64,000 bases of DNA, taken from positions 62,001 to 126,000 of the forward strand of contig JAJLPB010000003.1 of NCBI GenBank assembly GCA_025548565.1, written 5' to 3'. The stretch comes from Rugamonas sp. A1-17. Its GTDB lineage: Bacteria > Pseudomonadota > Gammaproteobacteria > Burkholderiales > Burkholderiaceae_D. Position 1 is the first letter of the stretch, and each line of letters begins with the position of its first letter. Of the stretch, positions 18,063 through 26,716 are shown piece after piece. The position numbers and the translations under genes were made by a program. The notes beneath the pieces were generated by a model. It worked only from the letters and a program-made list of their open reading frames with translations, did not search any database and was not told where the DNA came from.

Positions 18063-18098
18063 CGGCGCCACTTACTGTTTCACCTACTGTCTGCGACC

Positions 18099-18347
18099 AT
18101 GGAACCACATAAAACCGGCTTGAAGCCGACCTGCCGCGAAGTGCACCGGCTGGTGTCTGAAGGGATGGACCGCGATTTGTCCTTCGTCGAGCGCACCCGC
18201 ATGCGGCTGCACTTGATGGTGTGCGACGCCTGCACCCGGTTCAACGGCCAGATGTCGTTGCTGCGCACGGCCATGCGGCGCTTCCCGCTCGAGCTGCCGG
18301 AAGACGGCGCGCCGCTGGACGACGACCCCGAACACCACCATCCATAG
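18099..18347 (+). CDS. Zinc-finger (zf-HC2) anti-sigma factor
   Basis: This 82-residue protein carries Cys12 and the HLMVCDAC segment (His38, Cys42, Cys45), giving the HxxxCxxC zinc-binding anti-sigma signature. No membrane helix is present, so it is a soluble, possibly redox-responsive anti-sigma like RsrA/ChrR types rather than a transmembrane one. It follows the sigma gene directly and precedes a cysteine-rich CWC protein by 7 bp. The C-terminus is acidic and ends in a histidine run (EHHHP). Confidence 0.88.
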   Translation: MEPHKTGLKPTCREVHRLVSEGMDRDLSFVERTRMRLHLMVCDACTRFNGQMSLLRTAMRRFPLELPEDGAPLDDDPEHHHP

Positions 18348-18354
18348 GCGCGCC

Positions 18355-18561
18355 ATGAGCACCTGCTCGCGCTGCGGCGCCCAATTCAGCTGCGCCATGG
18401 TCGATGCCGATCCGTCGGCGCCGGCGCAGCCCTGCTGGTGCACGTATCTTCCGGCCTCGCTGCCGGTGCCGTCCGCGCCGGGCGCCAGTTGCTGGTGCCC
18501 GGATTGTCTGAAAAAGCATATCCTGGACCAATGCGCCGACCATCCCAGGCCGGCCGGCTAG
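18355..18561 (+). CDS. Cysteine-rich CWC family protein
   Basis: This 68-residue protein has eight or more cysteines arranged CxxC, CxC and CWCPDC, beginning [13 protein letters not shown]. This is the pattern of the 'cysteine-rich CWC' family, presumed metal-binding. It starts 7 bp after the anti-sigma gene and 16 bp before the hybrid kinase gene, so the four genes probably share a transcript. Function is unknown. Confidence 0.85.
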   Translation: MSTCSRCGAQFSCAMVDADPSAPAQPCWCTYLPASLPVPSAPGASCWCPDCLKKHILDQCADHPRPAG

Positions 18562-18577
18562 CCTGAAGGAAGCACGC

Positions 18578-21500
18578 ATGCGCCGTTTTAGCGACATGGG
18601 TATCCGCGCGCGCATCAGCAGCGGCTATATCATCCTGATCCTGCTGATGATCGGCGTGATCCTGGTCGGCGTGAGCCGCATCTACGCCATCCGCGCCGAG
18701 AGCGACCATATCCTGCACCAGGACTGGGCCGCGAGCGCCGCCATCAACGCCATCGACACGCAGTCGCGCGAGGCGGCCACCCGCATCGTCACGCTGATCA
18801 TCCAGAAGGACCAGAAGCATCGCGTCGACAGCTACAGCCGCATCGACCGCATCAAGCTCGAAATCGACGCCCAGCTGGAGCTGCTGGCCAAACTGGACAC
18901 CGCGCCGGAAGCGCGGGCGCAGATCGAAAAGGTCAAGCAGGCGCGCGCCGCCTACTACGACACCTTCATCGCCGTGGCCGACATGGTGGAGGCCGAGGAC
19001 CGCGACCAGGCCGAGGAAAGGATGAACGCGGCGGCGCTGCCGGCGCTGGACCACTTGCTGGAGCAGATCAAGCTGCTGGACCAGCTGCAGCAAAGCCAGG
19101 TGATGGCCAGCGCCGATCGCGCGCGCGCCGACATCAATTTTTCGCTGGTGCTGATTTCGCTGATGGGCGGCGCGGCGGTGCTGGTGGGGATAGGCTTCGG
19201 CATTTCGGTGCGCTCGATCACGCGGCCGCTGGAGGCGGCGATCGGCATCGCCAAGCGGGTCGGGCAGGGCGACCTCAGTTCGGTGATCGAAGTGACCTCG
19301 CAGGACGAGACGGGCGAGCTGCTGCAAGCGCTGAAGCTGATGACGGCCAGCCTGGCGGCCGAACAGCAGCTGCGCCACGCGGTGATGGTGGCCGAGGACG
19401 CGACCAAGATGAAGTCCGACTTCCTGGCCAATATGTCGCACGAGATCCGCACGCCGATGAACGGCATCATCGGCATGACGCACCTGGCGCTGCAGACCGA
19501 CCTCACGCCCAAGCAGCGCAACTACCTGGAGAAGGTGGAGGGCGCGGCCAAGAACCTGCTGGGCATCATCAACGACATTCTGGACTTCTCGAAGATCGAG
19601 GCCGGCAAGCTGGCCTTCGAGCAGGTCGATTTCTACGTCGAGGACGTGATGGCGAACATCGCCGACCTGTCCGTGATGCGGGCCCAGGACAAGGGCCTGG
19701 AGCTGCTGTTCGATGTCGGGCCGGACGTGCCGCAGGCGCTGGTGGGCGATCCGCTGCGCTTCGGGCAGGTGATGATCAACCTGACCAACAACGCCATCAA
19801 GTTCACGCAGCAGGGCGAGATCGTGGTGACCATCCACGTGCAGGAACAGCTGCCCGACCAGCGCGTGCGCCTGCGCGTGGACGTGCGCGACACCGGCCCC
19901 GGACTGACGCCGGAGCAGCAGGCGCGCCTGTTCCAGGCCTTCTCGCAGGCCGACACCTCCACCACCCGCCACCACGGCGGCACGGGCCTGGGCCTGACCA
20001 TCAGCAAGCGACTGGTCGAGCTGATGGACGGCGAGATCGGACTGGAAAGCCAGCCTGGCGTCGGCAGCACCTTCCACTTCACGGCGGTATTCGGCGTGGC
20101 CGCCGTCGAGGCGCCGCAGCCGCTGCCGGACATCTCCGGCATGCGTGTGCTGGTGGTGGACGACAACGCCAGCGCCCGCGAAATCTTCATGGGCATGCTG
20201 TCGTCCATGCAGTTCGCCGCCGCGTGCGCCGACGGCGGCCCGCGCGCCCTCGACCTGGCCGCGCAGGCGCGCAGCGAGGGACGGCCCTTCAATGTGGTGC
20301 TGCTGGACTGGCAGATGCCCGGCATGAACGGCCTGGAGACGCTGCAGGCGCTGCGCGCACAGGCGGAGGAGGCGGGCGCGGAATCGCCGGCCTTCATCAT
20401 GGTCACCGCCTACAACCGCGACGTACTGATGGAGGAGGCGCGCGGCATCGCCATCGACGCCATGCTGAACAAGCCGGTCAGCTCCTCGACGCTGCTCGAT
20501 TCGATATCCACCGTGTTCGGCAAGGATTTGAGCCGCTGCCGCAGCACGCGCCGCCGCGCCGACTACATGGCGGCCGAGGAGGCCATGCGTGGCGCCTACC
20601 TGCTGCTGGTGGAGGACAACGAGGTCAATCAGGAAGTGGCGCAGCAGATCCTCAGCGACGCCGGCATCCGCGTCGACATCGCCGTCAACGGCGCGATGGC
20701 GCTGGCGAAGATCGCCGTGGCCGACTACGACGGCGTGTTGATGGACTGCCAGATGCCGGTGATGGACGGTTACGACGCCACCCGCAAGCTGCGCGAGGAT
20801 CCGCGCAACGCCGACCTGCCGGTGATCGCCATGACCGCCAACGCCATGGTCGGCGACAAGGAGAAGTGCCTGGCCGCCGGCATGAACGACTTCATCGCCA
20901 AGCCTATCGACGTGGCGCAGCTGTTCACGACGCTGGCGCGCTGGGTCACGGTGAAAAATCCGCTGGCGCTTGAAACGGCGCCCGAAACGCCGGCCGGCGC
21001 GGGCCGCGACGAGCTGCTGCCGGTGGTGGCCGGCCTGCGCATGGAAGCCGCGCTACAGCGTGTGGGCGGGAATGTTAAGCTGATGCGCAAACTGCTGTCG
21101 CGCTTTGTCGAAACCCAGTTCGACGCCATGCAGCGCATCGCCACCGCCATCGAAAACAACGATCTGGCCGGCGCCACGCGCGAGGCGCATACTGTGAAGG
21201 GCCTGGCCGGCAATATCGGCGCGGGCGGCATGGCCGATGCCGCCGGCAAGGTGGAGCAGATGCTGGCGATGGGCGCGACCAAGGGCCGCGACGAAGCCAT
21301 CGCCGACATGGCGAACGAATTGAACGACCTGGTGGCGCGCATCGCGATGGCGATGGACGACAAGCCGGCCGCCGTTGAACCGGCGCCGGCACCGCAGGCG
21401 GTGGACAAGGACGAACTGGCGGCGGTGGCGCACGAGATGGCGCGCCTGCTGGCGCAGGACGACGGCGCCGCCGTCAAGCTGCTGGACCGCCTGTGCGGCG

Positions 21501-21625
21501 CGCTGACCGCGGCGGGCCAGGCCGAGCATGCGCGCCAGCTGCGGCGCATGCTTGGACAGTACGATTTTGAAGGCGCGCTGGATGAACTGAAGGCCGCCGC
21601 CGATGCACTGAGTATCGCTTTGTGA
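18578..21625 (+). CDS. Hybrid sensor histidine kinase (4HB-MCP sensor, HisKA, HATPase, two REC, Hpt)
   Basis: This 1015-residue kinase has two membrane helices (about 15-33 and 187-209) enclosing a roughly 150-residue helical periplasmic 4HB-MCP-like sensor, then a HAMP linker. HisKA has the phosphoacceptor His288 ([12 protein letters not shown]). HATPase shows [16 protein letters not shown] and [12 protein letters not shown]1 has VLVVDDNAS and [16 protein letters not shown]2 has [12 protein letters not shown] and [14 protein letters not shown] terminal Hpt domain follows ([15 protein letters not shown]). All phosphorelay residues appear intact. The HD-GYP response regulator follows after 13 bp and is the probable output partner. 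The sensed signal is unknown. Confidence 0.93.
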   Translation: MRRFSDMGIRARISSGYIILILLMIGVILVGVSRIYAIRAESDHILHQDWAASAAINAIDTQSREAATRIVTLIIQKDQKHRVDSYSRIDRIKLEIDAQLELLAKLDTAPEARAQIEKVKQARAAYYDTFIAVADMVEAEDRDQAEERMNAAALPALDHLLEQIKLLDQLQQSQVMASADRARADINFSLVLISLMGGAAVLVGIGFGISVRSITRPLEAAIGIAKRVGQGDLSSVIEVTSQDETGELLQALKLMTASLAAEQQLRHAVMVAEDATKMKSDFLANMSHEIRTPMNGIIGMTHLALQTDLTPKQRNYLEKVEGAAKNLLGIINDILDFSKIEAGKLAFEQVDFYVEDVMANIADLSVMRAQDKGLELLFDVGPDVPQALVGDPLRFGQVMINLTNNAIKFTQQGEIVVTIHVQEQLPDQRVRLRVDVRDTGPGLTPEQQARLFQAFSQADTSTTRHHGGTGLGLTISKRLVELMDGEIGLESQPGVGSTFHFTAVFGVAAVEAPQPLPDISGMRVLVVDDNASAREIFMGMLSSMQFAAACADGGPRALDLAAQARSEGRPFNVVLLDWQMPGMNGLETLQALRAQAEEAGAESPAFIMVTAYNRDVLMEEARGIAIDAMLNKPVSSSTLLDSISTVFGKDLSRCRSTRRRADYMAAEEAMRGAYLLLVEDNEVNQEVAQQILSDAGIRVDIAVNGAMALAKIAVADYDGVLMDCQMPVMDGYDATRKLREDPRNADLPVIAMTANAMVGDKEKCLAAGMNDFIAKPIDVAQLFTTLARWVTVKNPLALETAPETPAGAGRDELLPVVAGLRMEAALQRVGGNVKLMRKLLSRFVETQFDAMQRIATAIENNDLAGATREAHTVKGLAGNIGAGGMADAAGKVEQMLAMGATKGRDEAIADMANELNDLVARIAMAMDDKPAAVEPAPAPQAVDKDELAAVAHEMARLLAQDDGAAVKLLDRLCGALTAAGQAEHARQLRRMLGQYDFEGALDELKAAADALSIAL

Positions 21626-21638
21626 AGAGAGAACGCCG

Positions 21639-22772
21639 ATGAACGCTAAACCAACGATCCTCGTGGTCGACGACATCCCGGACAACATCGATCTGCTGTG
21701 CGCCGTGCTGGAAGACGACTACCGCACCAAGATCGCCGTCAACGGCGAGCGCGCCCTGAAGATCGCCAACGGCGAGTCCAAGCCGGACTTGATCCTGCTG
21801 GACGTGATGATGCCGGGGATGAGCGGCTACGACGTGTGCAAGGCGCTCAAGGCCAATCCCGCCACGCGCGACATTCCGATCATCTTCGTCACCGCCATGA
21901 GCGAGACCGTGGACGAGCAGCTCGGCCTGAGCCTGGGCGCGGCGGACTACATCACCAAGCCGATTTCGGCGCCAATTGTCCAGGCGCGCATCAAGACCCA
22001 GCTGTCGATGAAGCGGGTGCACGACTTCCTGCGCGACCAGAACAACTTCCTCGAAACCGAAATCGAAAAGCGCACGCGCGAAATCGTCGCGCTGCAGGAC
22101 GTGACCATTCACACCATGGCCTCCCTGGCCGAAACGCGCGACAGCGAAACCGGCAACCATATCCGCCGCACCGCGCATTACGTGAAGACGCTGGCGGAAA
22201 AGCTGCGCACCAATCCGCGCTTCAGCGCCTTCCTGACCGATAAGAACATCGAACTGCTGTTCAAGTCCGCGCCGCTGCACGACATCGGCAAGGTCGGCAT
22301 CCCGGACCGCATCCTGCTCAAGCCCGGCCGCTTCGAGGGTAACGAGTTCGAGATCATGAAAACCCACACCACGCTGGGGCGCGACGCGATCCGCCAGGCA
22401 GAGCGCGAGCTGGGGCTGGAGGTGGATTTCCTCAAGTTCGCCAAGGAGATCGCCTATGGCCACCAGGAGAAATGGGACGGCAGCGGCTATCCCGAAGGCC
22501 TGAGCGGCGACGACATCCCGATCTCCGCGCGGCTGATGGCGGTGGCCGATGTGTACGATGCGCTGATCAGCCGCCGCGTCTACAAGCCGAGCATGTCGCA
22601 CGAGGCGGCGGTGGCCATCATCGCCGAGGGACGCGGCAAGCACTTCGATCCCGACATGGTCGACGCCTTCATGGAGCTGCAGCAGGACTTCATCGACATC
22701 GCCAAGCGCTACGCGGACTCCGACCACGACATGGAAAAGAACCGCGAGAAGATCGAGCGCTTTACCGGTTGA
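21639..22772 (+). CDS. Response regulator with HD-GYP domain (cyclic-di-GMP phosphodiesterase, RpfG-like)
   Basis: This 377-residue protein has an N-terminal REC domain (phosphoacceptor Asp55 in LILLDVMMPGMSG) and, after a helical linker, an HD-GYP domain. The metal and signature residues are present: HDIGKVGIPDRIL, then KTHTTLGRDAI, then GHQEKWDGSGYPEGL and SARLMAVADVYDAL. This predicts hydrolysis of cyclic-di-GMP under phosphorelay control. It begins 13 bp after the hybrid kinase. It ends three bases before the convergent YciI gene. Confidence 0.93.
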   Translation: MNAKPTILVVDDIPDNIDLLCAVLEDDYRTKIAVNGERALKIANGESKPDLILLDVMMPGMSGYDVCKALKANPATRDIPIIFVTAMSETVDEQLGLSLGAADYITKPISAPIVQARIKTQLSMKRVHDFLRDQNNFLETEIEKRTREIVALQDVTIHTMASLAETRDSETGNHIRRTAHYVKTLAEKLRTNPRFSAFLTDKNIELLFKSAPLHDIGKVGIPDRILLKPGRFEGNEFEIMKTHTTLGRDAIRQAERELGLEVDFLKFAKEIAYGHQEKWDGSGYPEGLSGDDIPISARLMAVADVYDALISRRVYKPSMSHEAAVAIIAEGRGKHFDPDMVDAFMELQQDFIDIAKRYADSDHDMEKNREKIERFTG

Positions 22773-22775
22773 CCG

Positions 22776-23063
22776 TCACGCGGCCAGCAGCGCCAGGCCC
22801 TCGGCGGTGTGGTTAGGATCGACGTCGATGATCTCGGCCTTGACGATGTCGTGGACCACGAACGGGTCCTGGTCGATGCGCGCTTGCAGCGCTTCGGGCG
22901 ATGGCCCTGCGGCCAGGATGGCGCCGCCCAATCCGGGCCGGATGCTGCCGGCCAGCAGGAAGACGCCATCGGCTATCCCTTTTTGCAGCCATTCACGGTG
23001 GCCCGCCATATGCGCCGGCGCCTGGCTTTTGTTGGCAGAGAAGCGAAGCAGGACTATGTACAT
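22776..23063 (-). CDS. YciI family protein
   Basis: This 95-residue protein begins MYIVLLRFSANKSQAP and shows the conserved His (AHMAGHREWLQKG) and the FVVHDIVKAEI segment of the YciI/YCII ferredoxin-like dimer family. Function is unknown, though a muconolactone-isomerase-like or hydrolase role has been suggested for relatives. A strong ribosome site (AAAGGAG) precedes the ATG. It lies 31 bp downstream of the tetR gene in the same direction and is probably under its control. Confidence 0.88.
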   Translation of the reverse strand: MYIVLLRFSANKSQAPAHMAGHREWLQKGIADGVFLLAGSIRPGLGGAILAAGPSPEALQARIDQDPFVVHDIVKAEIIDVDPNHTAEGLALLAA

Positions 23064-23094
23064 TGTTTTCTCCTTTGGCTAGGTGTCTAAGTGT

Positions 23095-23652
23095 CTAAGA
23101 GTCGAGTGACATGAGCCGGGTCTTCAGCCGTTCCACTTCGCGCTTCACATAACCGCGCTCGCCGAAAGCGTTCGACAAGGTCGCGACGCCCTGGCTGAAC
23201 GCCAGCACCTGCAACGCGAGATCGTCCGCATTGGCCGCGTGGCCGAGTTCCGTGAACTGCTCCCGCAGCCAGTCGCGGAAGACGCGGAAGATGTCCACGG
23301 CCTGCGCCCGCGAAGGATGGTCCAGCTTCGCGAGTTCGCTGGTCATGGTGCCGACCGGGCAGCCGTAATGCTCGATGTCCGCGCGATTGGCCACCACGAT
23401 TTCGACGAAGCGGAACACGCGCTCCAGCGGCGTGGCCGCGCCTTCGGTCCAGCGGGCCAGCATGGCGCGCGTATCCGCCAGGCGTGCCTCGAGGACCGCC
23501 TCCAGGATCTCGTCCTTGGTCTTGAAGTGATAGTAGAAATTGCCGCGAGAGATACCCACGGTTTCGGCGATGGAGGCGAACGACGTCCGTTCATACCCTT
23601 GTTGGTAGAACAGCCGGTTCGCGGCCTCCACGATTTGTTCGCGCGTCCCCAT
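23095..23652 (-). CDS. TetR/AcrR-family transcriptional regulator
   Basis: This 185-residue regulator has an N-terminal TetR helix-turn-helix (TSFASIAETVGISRGNFYYHF, roughly residues 23-43) preceded by EQIVEAANRLFYQQGYE. The C-terminal domain contains a cysteine in HYGCPVGTMTSELA, as in the YxaF/LmrA-like group. It probably represses itself and the downstream YciI gene through the perfect palindrome in its promoter region. The ligand is unknown. Confidence 0.9.
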   Translation of the reverse strand: MGTREQIVEAANRLFYQQGYERTSFASIAETVGISRGNFYYHFKTKDEILEAVLEARLADTRAMLARWTEGAATPLERVFRFVEIVVANRADIEHYGCPVGTMTSELAKLDHPSRAQAVDIFRVFRDWLREQFTELGHAANADDLALQVLAFSQGVATLSNAFGERGYVKREVERLKTRLMSLDS

Positions 23653-23692
23653 TCCTGCCCACTTCTCCCGTTGGTTAAGTTGCCGGGATATT

Positions 23693-23710
23693 TTAGGACA
23701 ACTGTCCTAA
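23693..23710. promoter_or_regulatory. Palindromic operator upstream of tetR gene
   Basis: TTAGGACAACTGTCCTAA is a perfect inverted repeat with 8-bp arms around a 2-bp centre. On the minus strand it lies between a plausible -35 (TTGCGC) and -10 (TAAAAT) with an 18-bp spacer, starting 41 bp upstream of the tetR ATG. That is where a TetR-type repressor would block polymerase. Binding by this regulator is inferred. Confidence 0.7.
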
Positions 23711-23739
23711 TGTGCGCAAGATGGGTGTTGTAAAAAAGC

Positions 23740-24972
23740 TTAGCTGACGGTGCGGAAGAAGCGCAGCATCTCGCGGCTGGCGTCCGGGCCCTTGGCGTCG
23801 GTATAGGTGCCGCTGGCGTTACCGCCGAACCAGGCGTGGCCGGCGCCGTGCACCACCCAGTGTTCGCCCAGCGGCGTGCCGTCCGCCTTGGTGTGCGTGG
23901 TCTGCGTGTAGCGGTGGCCGTTCGGCACGCTGCCCGATTGCACCGACGGTTTGCCCCGGTGGCTGTGCAGGCGCTGCTCGATCACCTGTTCGCCGTTGCG
24001 CGGATGGACGGTGGTGTCGCTGTCGCCGTGGAAGACGATGATGGGCTGCGCGCCGTCGCCGGCCTTGTGCGGCGAGTTGACGCCGCGCTTCATGGCCGAC
24101 AGCGCCGACGGCAGGTCCTGCGCGGAGGCGAACGGCAGCCCCGAATGCACGCCCACCGCCGCGAACAGTTCCGGATACAGCGTGCCGACGATCACCGCCA
24201 TCGCGCCGCCCGCAGACAGGCCGGCCACGTACACCTGGCGCTCGTTGACCGGATACTCGTCGATGATCTGCCGCGCGATGCCGGCGATGATGGACGGTTC
24301 GCCCTGGCCGTGCTGCTGGTCGATGGCGTTGAACCAGTTCCAGCAGCGCTGCTGGTTGGCGTTGGGCGTCTGCTCCGGGTAGACCACGAAGCATTCCTTT
24401 TCCTCGGCCAGCGTGTTCATTTGCGTGCCGACGGCGAAATCGTCCGGGTTCTGGGTGCAGCCATGCAGCATCACCAGCAGCGGCATCGCCTGGCCGTGAT
24501 AGCTGGCCGGGATGTACAGCTTGTAGTTGCGGGTGCCCGCGTGGTTGGTGTAGCTGCCCTTGATGAACTGCGCGCCCTCCGGCAGCGGCGCCGCCGGTGT
24601 TGGCTGCATGAAGGCGCTGGCGTCCATGGCGCGGCCGAGGTTCGCCTGCAGGTCGATCTGGATGCCCATGCGGTTCAATATGTCCTGCGCATACTCGGCG
24701 GGATGGGTGGCCGGATTCGGCGTGGCCGCTTCGGCCGCCGTCCGCGCCGTGGCTTCGGGCGCGGCTTGTGGTGCAGCTTGGGGCGCCGCTTCCGCTGCGG
24801 AGCGGGCCGGCGGCGGATTAATGTCGCGCATCGGCGGCTGCGCCGGCGCGGCCGGCTGCATGGACGGATGTCCGCGCAGGCTGTCCAGCGCCTGTTGAAT
24901 GGTGGCCGACGCGCTTCGATTCATCAGCTTTTGCGCCGCCTCGCGCATGTGTGAAAACAGTGGTAGTTTCAT
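23740..24972 (-). CDS. PHB-depolymerase-family esterase (LpqC-like), no signal peptide
   Basis: This 410-residue protein has an Ala/Pro/Gln-rich N-terminal 120 residues. The alpha/beta-hydrolase core follows: oxyanion motif LLVMLHGCTQNPDDFAVG before the nucleophile elbow VAGLSAGGAMAV, then FHGDSDTTVHPRN (acid) and a C-terminal VHGAGHAWFGG (His). This is the type 1 motif order, in contrast to the esterase at 6741-7796. No signal peptide is visible, so it may act inside the cell on PHB or oligomers. It follows the CopG-type regulator by 9 bp with a good ribosome site (AAGGGAG) and is probably its co-transcribed target. Confidence 0.85.
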   Translation of the reverse strand: MKLPLFSHMREAAQKLMNRSASATIQQALDSLRGHPSMQPAAPAQPPMRDINPPPARSAAEAAPQAAPQAAPEATARTAAEAATPNPATHPAEYAQDILNRMGIQIDLQANLGRAMDASAFMQPTPAAPLPEGAQFIKGSYTNHAGTRNYKLYIPASYHGQAMPLLVMLHGCTQNPDDFAVGTQMNTLAEEKECFVVYPEQTPNANQQRCWNWFNAIDQQHGQGEPSIIAGIARQIIDEYPVNERQVYVAGLSAGGAMAVIVGTLYPELFAAVGVHSGLPFASAQDLPSALSAMKRGVNSPHKAGDGAQPIIVFHGDSDTTVHPRNGEQVIEQRLHSHRGKPSVQSGSVPNGHRYTQTTHTKADGTPLGEHWVVHGAGHAWFGGNASGTYTDAKGPDASREMLRFFRTVS

Positions 24973-24981
24973 GATGCTCCC

Positions 24982-25395
24982 TTAATGGATGCGTTGGGCC
25001 AGCGCGCTCTTGAGCATGGCGCTGGCATGCAGCGATCCCAATACGAAAATTGAGTCGATCGTCGCCAGCGCCAGTTCGACCGAAACGTCGCTGGCGATGC
25101 TGGCCAGGCCCAGTACCTGGATCTGCAGCCGTTCGCCGGCCGCCTGGATGGCTTCCAGGTCGGCGCGCGAATAGTGCTGCATCCCGAGTACCAGGCTTTT
25201 GCGCGCCACCGTCTGTTTGACGACGTCGGCGTGCTGGTTCAACTGATTGCGGATCGCCGTGCGGATCAAGTCGGTGCGGTTGGAGTAAAACCCCTCCTGC
25301 ACCAGCAGATCGATTTGGCCCAGGTCGATGGGACCGAGGTTGATCGTGATCTTTTCCGATTCGGCGGTCTTCAGTTTTAATTCTTGTTTTGCCAT
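24982..25395 (-). CDS. CopG-type ribbon-helix-helix regulator with C-terminal effector-like region
   Basis: The ATG at 25395 gives 137 residues. An upstream in-frame ATG at 25416 would fall inside the operator palindrome and was rejected. Residues about 10-55 show the RHH pattern: beta strand KITINLGPID, then LGQIDLLVQEG and SNRTDLIRTAIRNQLNQ. The remaining 80 residues include repeated small-hydrophobic helices of unknown function. It precedes the PHB-type esterase gene by 9 bp and probably autoregulates the pair. A role in PHB metabolism is inferred from the neighbour only. Confidence 0.8.
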   Translation of the reverse strand: MAKQELKLKTAESEKITINLGPIDLGQIDLLVQEGFYSNRTDLIRTAIRNQLNQHADVVKQTVARKSLVLGMQHYSRADLEAIQAAGERLQIQVLGLASIASDVSVELALATIDSIFVLGSLHASAMLKSALAQRIH

Positions 25396-25410
25396 GTTTT
25401 TCCATCCATT

Positions 25411-25430
25411 TACCATCTACATGGATGGTA
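25411..25430. promoter_or_regulatory. Inverted-repeat operator of copG-esterase operon
   Basis: TACCATCTACATGGATGGTA has 7-bp arms (TACCATC/GATGGTA) around a 6-bp centre. It abuts the -10 box and covers the expected transcription start of the operon. A further CCATCC half-site lies just downstream at about 25402. Autorepression by the encoded RHH protein is the likely use. Confidence 0.7.
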
Positions 25431-25457
25431 GTATAGGCCTGAAAATCACCAAGTCAA
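25430..25457 (-). promoter_or_regulatory. Sigma-70 promoter of copG-esterase operon
   Basis: On the minus strand, TTGACT (25457-25452) and TATACT (25435-25430) are separated by 16 bp, close to consensus in both boxes. It points to the copG gene starting at 25395. Confidence 0.75.
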
Positions 25458-25481
25458 GCGTGTTCGCGGCATAATGGCGGC

Positions 25482-25712
25482 ATGAGTGAACCTGCCAACC
25501 TGATCCCTCCCGGCGCGCCGGAACTGGCCGTACCGGTGCCGTCGCCCTGCGTCAGCCTGTGCAAAATGGACGCCGACCGCCTCTATTGCATGGGCTGCAT
25601 GCGTACGATTCCTGAAATCGTGGCCTGGTCCACCGCGGACGACGACTACAAGCGCGGCGTGTGGGCGGAAATCCGCCGCCGTGAACAATTGATCAACTTC
25701 GACGACGAATGA
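25482..25712 (+). CDS. DUF1289 domain protein
   Basis: This 76-residue protein has the DUF1289 cysteine signature: SPCVSLCKMD and YCMGCMRT, four cysteines likely binding zinc or another metal. A Pro/Ala-rich N-terminal 20 residues precede it. Its stop overlaps the start of the MBL hydrolase by four bases (ATGA), so the two are coupled. Function is unknown; neighbouring DUF1289 genes are often fused to or paired with hydrolases. Confidence 0.9.
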   Translation: MSEPANLIPPGAPELAVPVPSPCVSLCKMDADRLYCMGCMRTIPEIVAWSTADDDYKRGVWAEIRRREQLINFDDE

Positions 25713-26617
25713 ACGCGCTGCCCGATTCGGTTCAGGTTTTTGAGCGGGGTTGGCTGTCGTCCAACAACGTCATGCTGCTGGGCCGCGACGATACGGCCAT
25801 CATCGACACCGGCTACATGACCCACGCGCCGCAGACCCTGGAGCTGGTGCGCCACGCGCTGCGCGGACGGCACCTGGACCAGATCATCAACACCCATCTG
25901 CATTCCGACCATTGCGGCGGCAACGCCACTTTGCAGGCGCACTTCGGCAGCCGCACCTCGATCCCGGTCGCGGAGGCGGACAAGGTGCGGCATTGGGACG
26001 TGGAGGCGCTCAGCTTCAAGGCCACCGGCCAGCGCTGCGAGCGATTCACCTTCGACGCCACCATCGTCCCCGGCGACGTGCTGAAACTGGCGGACATGGA
26101 ATGGCAGGCGCTGGGCGCGCCCGGCCACGATCCGCATTCGCTGATCTTCTACTGCCCGCGGGAGCGGCTGCTGATTTCGGCGGACGCGCTGTGGGAAAAC
26201 GGCTTCGGCATCATCTTCCCGGAGCTGGACGGCCAGTCCGGCTTTGCCGAGGAACGCGCCACGCTGGACCTGATCGAAGGACTGGACGTGCGGCTGGTGA
26301 TCCCCGGCCACGGCAAGCCGTTCGACGACGTGGCCGGCGCGCTGGCGCGGGCCCGTTCGCGGGTGGACTACCTGGAGGCCGACCCGCTGCGCAACGCGCA
26401 GAATGCGCTGAAGGTGCTGCTGAAGTTCCTGTTGCTGGAGCGCCAGAGCATTCCGCTGGCGGAGGTGCCGCAGCTGTTGCTGGCGATGCCGGTGTTCGCC
26501 AAGGCCAACAGCAACTTCCTGAAGCAGACGCCGGAACAGGTCGCCACATGGGCCGCCGGCCAGTTGGTACGCGCCGGCGCGGCTCGTGTCGAGGGTGAGC
26601 ACTTACTTAATGTATAG
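25709..26617 (+). CDS. MBL-fold metallo-hydrolase
   Basis: This 302-residue protein has the metallo-beta-lactamase fold: INTHLHSDHCGGN (HxHxDH metal site, about residue 62), GAPGHDPHSLIFY (third histidine), ISADALWENGFG (bridging Asp) and VIPGHGKPF (last His). The residues for a dinuclear zinc site are present. The reaction is not clear; the proportions are of the glyoxalase-II/quinoprotein-relay-like branch rather than beta-lactamase. It is translated in overlap with the DUF1289 gene. Confidence 0.9.
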   Translation: MNALPDSVQVFERGWLSSNNVMLLGRDDTAIIDTGYMTHAPQTLELVRHALRGRHLDQIINTHLHSDHCGGNATLQAHFGSRTSIPVAEADKVRHWDVEALSFKATGQRCERFTFDATIVPGDVLKLADMEWQALGAPGHDPHSLIFYCPRERLLISADALWENGFGIIFPELDGQSGFAEERATLDLIEGLDVRLVIPGHGKPFDDVAGALARARSRVDYLEADPLRNAQNALKVLLKFLLLERQSIPLAEVPQLLLAMPVFAKANSNFLKQTPEQVATWAAGQLVRAGAARVEGEHLLNV

Positions 26618-26716
26618 ATTCTAAGCAAGTGTAGAGGAAGTCGCCTAGTTTCGGCACGGTCGTACTATTTTCGATCTATAATCGATTTTCCTCAACTTAC
26701 CGACAGCGAGTGCGCC

